A DNA stretch of 64,000 nucleotides. It comes from Micromonospora sp. MP36 (lineage in GTDB: Bacteria > Actinomycetota > Actinomycetes > Mycobacteriales > Micromonosporaceae). Where the stretch lies: positions 1 through 64,000 of the forward strand of contig NZ_VSFA01000010.1 of NCBI RefSeq assembly GCF_008119785.1. The letters are read 5' to 3'. This document shows positions 25,059 through 32,936 of this stretch, piece after piece; within the stretch, counting starts at the first letter, position 1, and each line of letters begins with the position of its first letter. The notes beneath the pieces were generated by a model. It made no database searches and was not told where the DNA came from. It worked only from the letters and a program-made list of their open reading frames with translations. Position numbers and translations under genes: made by a program.

Positions 25059-26333
25059 CTCCATCTCACCGGGAGCGCTCAGCGCCGGCAGCGGGTGCAG
25101 GGCGGTGGCCTCGTCGCACCAGATGAACGCGTCGTAGCGCTCGCCGAGCCGGGTGGGCACGTAGTTGCCCCAGGCCTCGAAGCTCGGGTCGTAGACCACC
25201 CCGATGGCCCGGTGGTCGGCCGTCCCGGTCACCCAGTCCGGCTGGTCGGGGCCGCCGAAGACCAGCACCGCCCGCTCCGGCATCAGCTCGTGCAGCCGCC
25301 GCTCCACCGAGCCCTCCCGGGCCGGCGGCACCACCACAGCCTCCGCCGGCGAGCCCCAGCGCGGCGCGGCGATCACCGTGCCCCGGTAGCTGCCGAAGCC
25401 GACCAGGGCCACCGCGTCCCCGCCGTGCCGTTCCCGGGCGAGCTGACCGATGTTGACCATCCCGTCCGCCGTCATGTCGGTAGCCCGGGCGTCGCCCACG
25501 TGGGTGTTGTGCGCCCAGACGATGCCCCGGGATTCCGGGCCGTAGTGGTCGAGCAGCCGGTCGAGCGTGTCGGCCATGTGGCTGTCGCGGACGTTCCACG
25601 ACTCCGGGCCGCCGCCGACCATCGCCCGGTAGTAGCGCTCCGCGCCGGCCACCACCTCCGCGTTCTGCCAGGCCGAGAAGCACTCCGGGCCGTCCGCGGC
25701 GGCCTGTTCCCGGGTACGCGCCAGCAGCCGGACGACCTCCTCCTCGCACCGGGCGGAGACGAACCGGCTGGCCGTGCCGTACTCCTCGACCCGCTTGCCG
25801 TACGGCTCGAAGCAGCGGTACGCCTCCTGCGCCGCCTCCAGCGAGGTCGGGTCCTCCTCGCCCAGGTAGTCGAAGATCGCCTGCATCGACTCCCACAGGC
25901 TGTAGACGTCCAGCCCGTGGAAGCCGGCCCGGTCCCCCTCGGGGCGTTCCAGGTTCCACGCCCGCAGCCAGCGGCAGAAGCGCGCCACCTCGGCATTCGC
26001 CCACATCCAGGTGGGCCAGCGCTCGAAGCGTTCCAACGCGGTCTGCGGATCGGCCAGCCCGCCCGGGGCGGCCACCACCGACCGGTGCACCCGGTCGCAG
26101 TCGGGCCAGTCCCCCTCCACCGCGACGAAGTCGAAGCCCTGCTCGGCGATGAGCCGCCGGGTCAGTTGCTCACGCAGCCGGTAGTAGTCGTAACTGCCGT
26201 GCGTCGCCTCCCCGATCATGACGATCCGGGCGTCCCGGACGCTGTCCAGCAGCGGGTCGAAGTCGCTCGGCGCGCCGAGTCGCTGTACCAGCATGCCCGC
26301 GGCTACCCGGGGACCCGTCGGGCAAACCGGCAT
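25038..26333 (-). CDS. Erythromycin esterase family protein
   Basis: Up to 431 residues; an internal ATG at 26294 is an alternative start, but GGAGGG precedes the ATG at 26333. Family motifs: VMIGEATHGSYDYYRLR (Glu and His of the active site), GFDFVAVEGDWPDCDRV, GFHGLDVYSLWESM, and the second catalytic region WAHNTHVGDAR. EreA/B hydrolyse the lactone of 14-membered macrolides, but many actinobacterial homologues have other or unknown substrates. The Erm methyltransferase gene lies 230 bases further on, which makes a macrolide link plausible. Confidence 0.88.
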   Translation of the reverse strand: MPVCPTGPRVAAGMLVQRLGAPSDFDPLLDSVRDARIVMIGEATHGSYDYYRLREQLTRRLIAEQGFDFVAVEGDWPDCDRVHRSVVAAPGGLADPQTALERFERWPTWMWANAEVARFCRWLRAWNLERPEGDRAGFHGLDVYSLWESMQAIFDYLGEEDPTSLEAAQEAYRCFEPYGKRVEEYGTASRFVSARCEEEVVRLLARTREQAAADGPECFSAWQNAEVVAGAERYYRAMVGGGPESWNVRDSHMADTLDRLLDHYGPESRGIVWAHNTHVGDARATDMTADGMVNIGQLARERHGGDAVALVGFGSYRGTVIAAPRWGSPAEAVVVPPAREGSVERRLHELMPERAVLVFGGPDQPDWVTGTADHRAIGVVYDPSFEAWGNYVPTRLGERYDAFIWCDEATALHPLPALSAPGEMETYPAGV

Positions 26334-26363
26334 GCCCTCCGGCGGAGCGGGTAGCCGCGTGGC

Positions 26364-26555
26364 ATGACCGTGACCGGGGTGCAGTTGCAGGAGTTCCTGG
26401 CCGGGCTCGACTACCCGGTCTCCCGGGAGGACCTGATCCGCTGGTGCCAGGAGAACGGTGCCAGCACGGAGACGTTACAGCTGCTCAAGGCCCTCCCGGC
26501 GGAGGACTTCGACTCCCCCGCCGAACTGGCCGACGCGCTGAAGACGCTCGGCTGA
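26364..26555 (+). CDS. DUF2795 small protein
   Basis: 63 residues, acidic, predicted helical. It matches DUF2795 by the pattern VQLQEFLAGLDYPVSREDLI..A...GA..ETL..LKALP...FDSPAEL. Function unknown; common in actinomycetes as a short single-domain protein. It lies between the Ere-like and Erm genes and is convergent with erm. Confidence 0.88.
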   Translation: MTVTGVQLQEFLAGLDYPVSREDLIRWCQENGASTETLQLLKALPAEDFDSPAELADALKTLG

Positions 26556-26577
26556 GCCGGGTCAGACCCGGAGCAGC
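26551..26577. terminator. Short hairpin between DUF2795 and erm ends
   Basis: CCGGGT and ACCCGG (26557-26562, 26566-26571) around CAG, extended by GCTG/CAGC across two G-A mismatches. It overlaps both convergent gene ends. A weak terminator candidate. Confidence 0.4.
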
Positions 26578-27347
26578 CGGAACAGGGTGAGCCACTGCTC
26601 CGGCCAGACCTCGCCCACCAGCGTGTCGGGCGGCAGTCGGAGCGCGCGCAGCGCGGCGTCCACCCGGGCCCGCGGCTGGTGCCGGCGCAGCGAGGCGGAC
26701 AGGGACCCGCCCACCCCGCCGAAGCCGGCCTCCACCAGCCGCCGGTAGGCCGGCAGCTCGGCGGGGGACAGCAGCGGCTCCGGCCGCCGCTCGATCCGCA
26801 GGATGCCGGCGTCGACCCGGGGCACCGGGCGGAACGCCGTCCGGGGCACGGTGCCGACCGACCGCCAGGCGTACTCGGGCCAGGTCAGGATCGTCAGCCG
26901 GCTCCACCGGCCGCCGTGGCCGGTGCGCCGGCGGGCGTACTCCCGCTGGGTGAGCAGGGTGGCCGCGCGGAGCCGGTCGGCGGCCAGGCACCAGCGGACC
27001 ACCGCGGCGGTCAGCGACCACGGGATGTTGCCGACCAGGTCGAAGGGCTCGGTGGGCGGCGCGGCGGCCAGGAAGTCGGCCCGGCGCAGCGCCACCCCGG
27101 GCCGGCCGGCACAGGCCGCCGCCAGGTCCGCGGCGGCCACCGGGTCGATCTCGTACGCGACCAGCCGCCGGCACCGGGCGGCCAGCGGCACGGTCAGCCG
27201 GCCCCGGCCGGCGCCCACCTCGACGAGGAGGACGTCCGGGTCGGGTCGGGCCGCCCGGACGATCCGCGCGACGGCGGCCGGGTCGGCGAGGAAGTTCTGG
27301 GAGAGCACGCGACGGGACCGGTCGCGTTCGGTACGGTGGGGCGCCAT
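26562..27347 (-). CDS. erm: Erm-type 23S rRNA (adenine-N6) methyltransferase
   Basis: 261 residues of the RrmA/KsgA-Erm fold, with SAM-dependent methylation of A2058 expected. Motifs: SRRVLSQNFLADPAAV (Erm N-terminal signature), VEVGAGRGRLT (SAM motif I), YEIDPVAAADL (motif II), GNIPWSLTAAVV (motif IV; most Erm have Y or F where Trp is seen), then FRPVPRVDAGILRIERR. The ATG at 27347 fits the usual start, but the frame is open to a GTG or ATG-type start at 27485, adding 46 Arg/Asp-rich residues much like the ErmE N-terminus. Upstream is a structured leader with a short ORF. Confers MLS resistance if active. Confidence 0.9.
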   Translation of the reverse strand: MAPHRTERDRSRRVLSQNFLADPAAVARIVRAARPDPDVLLVEVGAGRGRLTVPLAARCRRLVAYEIDPVAAADLAAACAGRPGVALRRADFLAAAPPTEPFDLVGNIPWSLTAAVVRWCLAADRLRAATLLTQREYARRRTGHGGRWSRLTILTWPEYAWRSVGTVPRTAFRPVPRVDAGILRIERRPEPLLSPAELPAYRRLVEAGFGGVGGSLSASLRRHQPRARVDAALRALRLPPDTLVGEVWPEQWLTLFRLLRV

Positions 27348-27586
27348 GGCGTCGTCGTCCTGTCTGTCGCCGAGCGGCGACGGGACGGACAGGCGGCCGG
27401 CGGGCAGCCGGCGATCGGGCCTGTCCGAGCGGATGGGGACTCGGACGGCCCACGGCACGGGCGGTACGCGGTCAGCACCCACCACCCGACCGGCGGCTCA
27501 CCGCGCCGGGGCACGGCGCGGGGCGGGTCGGTGGGGTGTGGTGCCACCGCCGGCGGCCCCCGAAGGGGCGGATCGCCGGCGGGCGG
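27348..27586 (-). promoter_or_regulatory. erm leader with competing hairpins near the ribosome site
   Basis: In this leader CCTGTCTGTC (27359-27368) can pair with GACGGACAGG (27384-27393) in 9 of 10 positions. A nested alternative, GTCGCC (27366-27371) with GGCGAC (27376-27381), competes for bases 27366-27368. On the minus strand the outer stem's 3' arm ends in the AGG of AGGA, the only ribosome-site-like sequence before the ATG at 27347. This resembles translational attenuation of known erm genes, but it is inferred. No other gene is seen. Confidence 0.45.
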
Positions 27587-27703
27587 TCAGCAGCGGGTCG
27601 CGTTCCGGCCGGCCGGGGCCGGACGCCGGATCCGCGGGCGGGCCACCAGCAACGGGGCCCAGGCGGCCGGCGTGCCGGCCACGTCGATCAGGGCGTGCGC
27701 CAT
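27587..27703 (-). CDS. Small ORF upstream of erm, candidate leader peptide
   Basis: 38 codons from ATG at 27703: starts MAHALIDVAGT and ends with an Arg/Pro-rich tail (ARPRIRRPAPAGR). TAGCCT lies six bases before the ATG, the leaderless pattern of this window, and no ribosome site is present. It precedes the erm leader hairpins in the same orientation. Erm genes are often induced by drug-stalled leader peptides, some with Arg-rich stall sites (RLR type). Its translation is not proven; chance ORFs are frequent at this GC content. Confidence 0.35.
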   Translation of the reverse strand: MAHALIDVAGTPAAWAPLLVARPRIRRPAPAGRNATRC

Positions 27704-27709
27704 GCGGCG

Positions 27710-27715
27710 AGGCTA
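27710..27715 (-). promoter_or_regulatory. -10-like TAGCCT before the erm-leader ORF
   Basis: TAGCCT (minus strand) ends six bases before the ATG of the small ORF at 27703. A promoter here would transcribe the leader and erm together. No clear -35. Confidence 0.35.
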
Positions 27716-27768
27716 GCCAGGGGAAGCCTCCCCGTCGACCGGTTTTCGCCGCGCGTTGACCGGCCCGG

Positions 27769-28674
27769 TCAGGCGGGCAGGTCGACGGTGCGGCCCTCGG
27801 CGCGGGCCCGTTCGGCGGCGTCGAGCACCCCCACCACCTCCCGGCCGAACCGGACGTCACACCGGTGGTCACGGGTGCCCGCCTCGACCTCCTCCAGCAG
27901 CTGGTCGATCGCCGTGCCGTACGCCTGGAGCGCGCTCCCGTCGCCGGGTGGGACGGTCTCGGTGCCGTTCTCGCCGAAGAAGACGAAATCCCGGGTGACC
28001 GCCTCGGCCGGCGCCTCCAGGGTGAGCGAGAGGCTGCTGGTGGCGCCGCCGTCGTGGGTGAGCAGCAGGTGCACCAGGCCGCTCGGGCCGTCCATCGCAG
28101 CGACCTGGGTGACCCGGCCGAGCACCGGCAGGATCAGCGACAACGCGTGCGGGCCGATGTCCCACAGCGCGCCCCGGTCGCGCCGCCACTGCGAGTTCCC
28201 GTACGGGTTCCCGGGCTGGTAGATGTACGCGAACATGGTGGCCCGGGCGTGCTGCCAGCCGCCGGCCGCCGCGGTCGAGGCGAGGAAGCCGGTGACGTTC
28301 GGGTGGAACCGCTGGGTGAAGAAGACCACGGAGGCCACCCCGGACGCCTGCGCGGCGGCGACCACCCGGTCGGCCTCGGCGAGGCTCAGCGCCAGCGGCT
28401 TGTCCAGCAGCAGGTGCCGCCCGGCGGTGGCGGCCCGGACGGCGATCTCGGCCTGGATGTCCGGCGGCAGCGCGACGGCGATCGCGTCGCAGGCGCCGAG
28501 CAGCGCGTCCACGTCGTCGAAGGCCGGTACGCCGTGCCGAGCGGCGAGCGCCCCCACCTTCGCCGGGTCCCGGCCCCAGACCCCGGCCAGCTCGGCCTGC
28601 GGGTGCGCCTCGATGGCCGCGGCGTGTGTCTCCGCCGCCCAGTGACCGGTGCCGAACAAGCCGAACCGCACCAC
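27769..28674 (-). CDS. Gfo/Idh/MocA family oxidoreductase
   Basis: 301 residues. N-terminal Rossmann fold (VRFGLFGTGHWAAETHAAAI), the EKP-type motif as LLLDKPLALSLAEAD (about residue 96-110), and a C-terminal substrate domain with GALWDIGPHALSL containing the usual Asp-x-x-x-His. NAD(P)-dependent dehydrogenase of sugars or related polyols; substrate unknown. The GTG at 28674 follows GGGGGA. An upstream in-frame start at 28728 lacks family sequence. Confidence 0.9.
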   Translation of the reverse strand: MVRFGLFGTGHWAAETHAAAIEAHPQAELAGVWGRDPAKVGALAARHGVPAFDDVDALLGACDAIAVALPPDIQAEIAVRAATAGRHLLLDKPLALSLAEADRVVAAAQASGVASVVFFTQRFHPNVTGFLASTAAAGGWQHARATMFAYIYQPGNPYGNSQWRRDRGALWDIGPHALSLILPVLGRVTQVAAMDGPSGLVHLLLTHDGGATSSLSLTLEAPAEAVTRDFVFFGENGTETVPPGDGSALQAYGTAIDQLLEEVEAGTRDHRCDVRFGREVVGVLDAAERARAEGRTVDLPA

Positions 28675-28790
28675 GGGTCCCCCTGCCGTCGTCGTCCGCC
28701 ACGGCGTACGCCGGTGGCCGTGATCCACGCTAGTCGTCCGGTCGGGTCGACGCGCCCTCGACCGGACGGGAGAGCCGGGCGACGGTGGTT

Positions 28791-28808
28791 ACTACGACGC
28801 TTAGTAGT
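28791..28808. promoter_or_regulatory. ACTAC-N8-GTAGT dyad upstream of a membrane-protein pair
   Basis: ACTAC (28791-28795) and GTAGT (28804-28808) form an inverted repeat that is AT-rich for the region and lies 38 bases before the start at 28846. It could be an operator; it loosely recalls BlaI/MecI-type TACTA boxes. No matching regulator gene is in the window. Confidence 0.3.
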
Positions 28809-28845
28809 CTGTGTCGGTGAATCGGACTGCGCCGGGAGGGCGTCG

Positions 28846-29241
28846 ATGACCAGCGCCGCGGCGGCCGGCTCGCCGGTGGACGGGATCCTCGCGACGGCCG
28901 CGATCGTGCTGTCGCTCGTACTCGCGCTCTGGGCGCTGGTGGCGGCGCTGCGCCACCGGGCGCCGGACCGGCTCCAGTTCGTCGGCCTGGCCGCGTTGGA
29001 GGTGGCGCTGCTCGCGCTCGCCGTGCTGGCGCTGGTGGCGCTCGGTGGCGGCGAGCGGCCGGGCGAGCCGGGCGCCTTCTTCGGTTACCTGGTGACGCTG
29101 GTCTGCCTGCCGCCGCTGGCCTGGGTGCTGGCCCGGATGGAGCCGACCCGCTGGGGCTCGGCGATCGTCTGCGCGGTCTGCCTGGTCACCCCGGTCGTGG
29201 TGGTCCGGTTGCAGCAGACCTGGGAGGTCGTCGGTGGCTGA
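28846..29241 (+). CDS. Small integral membrane protein
   Basis: 131 residues with four hydrophobic segments (about 14-36, 46-66, 75-95, 104-122) and no recognised domain. The ATG at 28846 follows GGGAGGG at five bases. Its stop overlaps the next gene by eight bases, so the pair is one operon. Function unknown. Confidence 0.75.
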   Translation: MTSAAAAGSPVDGILATAAIVLSLVLALWALVAALRHRAPDRLQFVGLAALEVALLALAVLALVALGGGERPGEPGAFFGYLVTLVCLPPLAWVLARMEPTRWGSAIVCAVCLVTPVVVVRLQQTWEVVGG

Positions 29242-29650
29242 GACCCGAGCGCCCGAGCGCACCACCAACCGGGGCCCGGGCCGGCTGCTGATCGCCGTCT
29301 ACATCCTCTTCGCCATCGCCGCGACCTCGCGGGCCGGCCTGCAGATCGCCACCAAGTTCGACGAGGCGCCGGTGGCGTACCTGCTCTCCGCGGCGGCCGC
29401 GCTGATCTACATCGTGGCGGCGGTCGGGCTGGCCCGGGCCGGGCACGCCGGCCGCCGGGTCGCGCTGGCCTGCTGCTCGGTGGAGCTGGTCGGGGTGGTC
29501 GCGGTCGGCATCCTCAGCCTGGCCGACCGGGCGCTCTTTCCCGACGAGACGGTCTGGTCGGGGTTCGGCAGCGGTTACGGCTACATCCCGCTGGTCCTGC
29601 CGATGCTCGGCCTCTACTGGCTCTGGCGCACCCGTCACGACGCGTCCTGA
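29234..29650 (+). CDS. Small integral membrane protein
   Basis: 138 residues, GTG start, four hydrophobic segments (about 18-33, 47-66, 77-97, 114-129), with a basic N-terminus (RAPERTTNRGPGR). It overlaps the upstream membrane-protein gene by eight bases. The pattern SRAGLQIATKFDEAPVAYLLSA looks conserved-type, but I cannot name a family. A strong terminator begins at its stop codon. Confidence 0.78.
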   Translation: MAETRAPERTTNRGPGRLLIAVYILFAIAATSRAGLQIATKFDEAPVAYLLSAAAALIYIVAAVGLARAGHAGRRVALACCSVELVGVVAVGILSLADRALFPDETVWSGFGSGYGYIPLVLPMLGLYWLWRTRHDAS

Positions 29651-29683
29651 CGCGTCCCGCCCCGGGCTCGGGCGGGACGCGTC
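29649..29683. terminator. Bidirectional terminator, membrane-protein pair and fabG
   Basis: A perfect 14-bp stem, 29649-29662 with 29670-29683, and a 7-base loop. It begins in the stop codon of the plus-strand gene and ends six bases before the fabG stop. Confidence 0.85.
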
Positions 29684-29688
29684 GGGGG

Positions 29689-30447
29689 TCAGTCCTTGGG
29701 GCCGCCGGCGACGTAGATGACCTGGCCGGAGACGAAGGACGCGCCCTCGCTGACCAGGAACGAGATGGTGTGCGCGACGTCCTCGGGCCGGCCGGTGCGG
29801 CGGACCGGGATCTCGGCGGCGGCGTGCTGCTGGAGCGCGGCGAAGTCGACCTTCATCCGGGCCGCGGTGGCCGCGGTCATGTCGGTGACGATGAAGCCGG
29901 GCGCGACCGCGTTGACGGTCACGCCGAACGGGCCCAGCTCGATGGCCAGGGTCTTGGTGAAGCCCTGCAGGCCCGCCTTGGCCGCGGCGTAGTTCGCCTG
30001 GCCCCGGTTACCCAGGGCGGAGGTGCTGGAGAGGTTGACGATCCGGCCCCACTTCCGCTCGACCATGTGCTGCTGGGCCGCCTGGCTGAACAGGAACGCG
30101 CCCCGCAGGTGCACGCTCAGCACGGTGTCCCAGTCGGCGTCGGTCATCTTGAACAGCAGGTTGTCCCGGAGCACCCCGGCGTTGTTGACCAGCACGGTCG
30201 GCGCACCCAGCTCGGCCGCGACCCGCTCGACGGCGGCCTCCACCTGGGCCCGGTCGGAGACGTCGGCGCCGACCCCGAGCGCCCGGCCGCCGCCCGCGGC
30301 GATGGCGTCCACGGTCTCCTTGGTCGCCGACTCCTCGATGTCGACTACGGCGACGGCCATGCCGTCGGCGGCCAGCCGGCGGGCGGTGGCGGCGCCGATA
30401 CCGCGCGCGGCTCCGGTCACGATGGCGACGCGGGGCTCCTCCGACAT
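29689..30447 (-). CDS. fabG: 3-oxoacyl-ACP reductase, SDR family
   Basis: 252 residues of the classical short-chain dehydrogenase fold: TGAARGIGAATAR (cofactor Gly motif), NNAGVLRDN, the catalytic Ser in NLSSTSALGNRGQANYAAAKAG with Tyr and Lys (YxxxK), and APGFIVTDMT. NADPH-linked reduction of 3-oxoacyl chains is the family function; SDRs this close to FabG also reduce other carbonyls. The ATG follows GGGAGGTAATC. No other fatty-acid synthesis gene is adjacent, so it may be a paralogue rather than the housekeeping enzyme. Confidence 0.88.
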   Translation of the reverse strand: MSEEPRVAIVTGAARGIGAATARRLAADGMAVAVVDIEESATKETVDAIAAGGGRALGVGADVSDRAQVEAAVERVAAELGAPTVLVNNAGVLRDNLLFKMTDADWDTVLSVHLRGAFLFSQAAQQHMVERKWGRIVNLSSTSALGNRGQANYAAAKAGLQGFTKTLAIELGPFGVTVNAVAPGFIVTDMTAATAARMKVDFAALQQHAAAEIPVRRTGRPEDVAHTISFLVSEGASFVSGQVIYVAGGPKD

Positions 30448-30517
30448 GATTACCTCCCGGTAACTTGGGCTCGATCGAAGGAGCTTAACCCAGGGGTACG
30501 CGGGACCAATCCCGTCG

Positions 30518-32170
30518 TCACAGCCCCCTACCCCGGCAGATCCGGATCCACCGGTAGCCGTAGCCGGCGAGCTTGAGCCGGTCCAGCTTGCCGACCTCCT
30601 CGTAGTTGCGATCGGTGAGCACGTCGATCGGCAGGTCCGCCTCGGGGGCGAGCATGCTCAGGTCGACCTCGACGTCCTCGGTGCCGAGGTTGTGCAGGAA
30701 GGCCATGGTCCCGGTCGGCCCGTCGGCGCGGTGCGCGAGCACCCCGGGTGGCATCGGCACGTCGATGTGGGTGGTGCTGCCCGAGCCGATCTCCGGGGCC
30801 TCCCGGAGCGTACGGATCATCCGCTCGAACCAGCCCAGCAGCGACCTCGGGTCCTTGCGCTGCGCCGTCACGTTGACCTGCTGGTAGCCGTACTCCCCCC
30901 TGTCCACCACCGGGCGGACCAGCTTCTCCGGGTCCGCCGTGGAGAAGCCGCCGTTCTCCTTGTACGACCACTGCATCGGGGTACGGATCGCCTCCCGGCC
31001 GGGCAGCGACAGGTCCTCGCCCATGCCGATCTCCTCGCCGTAGCGCAGTACCGGCGTGCCGCGCAGCGAGAACTGGAGCGCGTACGCCAGCTCGATGCGC
31101 CGGCGGTCGTTGTCGAGCATCGGGGCGAGACGGCGGCGGATGCCCCGGCCGTAGAGGCGCATGTCCTCGTCGGGGCCGAACTGCTCGTACACCTGGTTGC
31201 GCTGCTCGGCGGTGAGCCGCGACAGGTCGATCTCGTCGTGGTTGCGCAGGAAGGTCGCCCACTGCCCGCCCTCGGGCAGCGCCGGGGTGTCCCGCAGCGC
31301 CTCGATCACCGGCTCCGGGTCCTGCCGGGCCAGGGCGAGCATCAGCCGCCCGTTGAGCATGAAGTCGAAGAGCATGTGGATCCGGTTGGCCGAGCCGCCG
31401 CTGTCGCCGAAGTACGTCGGGAGCTGGTCGGGCTCGACGTTCGCCTCGGCCAGCAGGATCGCGTCCCCCCGTCGCCACTGCACGTGCTGGCGCAGCTCGG
31501 TGAGGAAGTCCATGTCCTTCGGTGAATCCGGATCGCCGGGCTCGGTCAGCTCGATGATGAACGGGACGGCGTCCATCCGGAACCCGGAGACGCCGAGCTG
31601 GAGCCAGAACGACACGATCTTCTTGATCTCGGCACGGACCTCGGGGTTGGCGATGTTGAGGTCCGGCTGGAACTTGTAGAACCGGTGGTAGTACCACGCC
31701 TTGGCGGTCCGGTCGTAGCTCCACGTCTCGTTCTGCTCGCCGGGGAAGACCATGCCCTGGTGCCGGTCCGGCGGCTCCTCGGCGGACCAGACGTACCAGT
31801 CCCGGTACGGCGAGTCGGGCGAGGAGCGGGCGGACTGGAACCAGGGATGCTCGTCAGAGGTGTGGTTGACCACCAGGTCGATGACCACGTGGATCCCCCG
31901 GTTCCTCGCCTGGTGCAGCAGCTCGGCGAAGTCGCCCAGGCTGCCCAGGCGCGGGTCCACGTTGTAGAAGTCGGTGACGTCGTACCCGCCGTCGCGGCGC
32001 GGGGACGGGTGGATCGGATGCAGCCAGAGGCAGGTCACGCCGAGCCGAGCCAGGTAGTCGAGGCGGCCGATGAGGCCCCGGATGTCGCCCACCCCGTCGC
32101 CGTTGGAGTCCGCGAACGTGTCGATGTCGAGGCAGTAGACGACCGCCTCCTGATACCACCTGTCGCCCAT
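30518..32170 (-). CDS. GH13 alpha-amylase family enzyme, trehalose-synthase-like
   Basis: 550 residues, cytoplasmic (no signal peptide). GH13 motifs: DLVVNHTSDEHPWF (region I), GFRMDAVPF (nucleophile Asp), ILLAEANVEPDQLP (acid/base Glu), and FLRNHDEIDL (transition-state Asp). These follow the TreS pattern (compare LRNHDEL in TreS), suggesting interconversion of maltose and trehalose or a related transglycosylation. An ATG at 32170 is chosen; the upstream open frame lacks GH13 sequence. No maltokinase or GlgE is adjacent. Divergent from the DUF1349 gene. Confidence 0.88.
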   Translation of the reverse strand: MGDRWYQEAVVYCLDIDTFADSNGDGVGDIRGLIGRLDYLARLGVTCLWLHPIHPSPRRDGGYDVTDFYNVDPRLGSLGDFAELLHQARNRGIHVVIDLVVNHTSDEHPWFQSARSSPDSPYRDWYVWSAEEPPDRHQGMVFPGEQNETWSYDRTAKAWYYHRFYKFQPDLNIANPEVRAEIKKIVSFWLQLGVSGFRMDAVPFIIELTEPGDPDSPKDMDFLTELRQHVQWRRGDAILLAEANVEPDQLPTYFGDSGGSANRIHMLFDFMLNGRLMLALARQDPEPVIEALRDTPALPEGGQWATFLRNHDEIDLSRLTAEQRNQVYEQFGPDEDMRLYGRGIRRRLAPMLDNDRRRIELAYALQFSLRGTPVLRYGEEIGMGEDLSLPGREAIRTPMQWSYKENGGFSTADPEKLVRPVVDRGEYGYQQVNVTAQRKDPRSLLGWFERMIRTLREAPEIGSGSTTHIDVPMPPGVLAHRADGPTGTMAFLHNLGTEDVEVDLSMLAPEADLPIDVLTDRNYEEVGKLDRLKLAGYGYRWIRICRGRGL

Positions 32171-32235
32171 GTCCGGATTACTTCTCCGCTCCGCCCGTCC
32201 GGCAAACCCGGGTCCTGCCCGGCTCGCCCCGCCGG

Positions 32236-32241
32236 TACCGT
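32236..32241 (+). promoter_or_regulatory. -10-like TACCGT before the DUF1349 gene
   Basis: TACCGT ends six bases before the ATG at 32248, with no ribosome site; the same leaderless layout seen for thrB, argS and others. Confidence 0.42.
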
Positions 32242-32247
32242 GCCGGC

Positions 32248-32847
32248 ATGAGCGCCGACACCCACCCCGTCGACTGGTCCGCCGGCACCTGGCTGAATCC
32301 GCCCGAGCGGGCCGAGGAGACCGCCGACGGGCTGCTGGTCGAGCCGCGTGCGGGCAGCGACTTCTGGCGACGGACCAGCTACGGCTTCGTGCACGACGAC
32401 GGGTCGGCGCTGCTCGCACCGTTCCCGGTGGACAGTGCTGTCGAGGTGGGCTTCCGGCTCGACTACGCCGCGCAGTTCGACCAGGCGGGGTTGCTGGTCC
32501 GGGTGGACGAGCGGCGGTGGACCAAGGCGGGGGTGGAGGTCAGCGACGGCCAGCCGCAGGTCGGGGCGGTGGTCACCGACGAACGGTCGGACTGGTCCGT
32601 GGCCCCGGTGCCGGAGTGGTCGGGGCGGGAGGTGACCGTCCGGGTCAGCCGGGCCGGCGACGCGCTGACCGTACGGGCGCGGGTGGCGCGGGAGCCGTGG
32701 CGGCTGGTCCGGGTGGCCCCGCTGGACCCGGCGGCCGAAGCGTCGGCCGGTCCGTACTGCTGCTCGCCCAGCCGGGCCGGGCTGGTGGTCCGCTTCACCG
32801 GGTGGCGGCGGGGCCCGGCGGACGCCGCCCTGCACCCGGCGGGCTGA
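32248..32847 (+). CDS. DUF1349 family protein
   Basis: 199 residues, predicted beta-sandwich of the concanavalin-like type. Family features: WLNPPERAEETADGLLVEPRAGSDFWRRTSYGF and QAGLLVRVDERRWTKAGVEVSDGQP. Related proteins include fungal and bacterial regulators or carbohydrate-associated proteins; function unknown. Cytoplasmic, no signal. Divergent from the GH13 gene with 77 bases between, and followed by DedA. Confidence 0.88.
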   Translation: MSADTHPVDWSAGTWLNPPERAEETADGLLVEPRAGSDFWRRTSYGFVHDDGSALLAPFPVDSAVEVGFRLDYAAQFDQAGLLVRVDERRWTKAGVEVSDGQPQVGAVVTDERSDWSVAPVPEWSGREVTVRVSRAGDALTVRARVAREPWRLVRVAPLDPAAEASAGPYCCSPSRAGLVVRFTGWRRGPADAALHPAG

Positions 32848-32936
32848 GCGCGCTGGGCGGTGGGGCCGGTCACCGCCAGGTGTGACGGCGCGGGGCCGGG
32901 GTACCACCCTCGGATCCCCCGCGCGGAAGGACGGCC

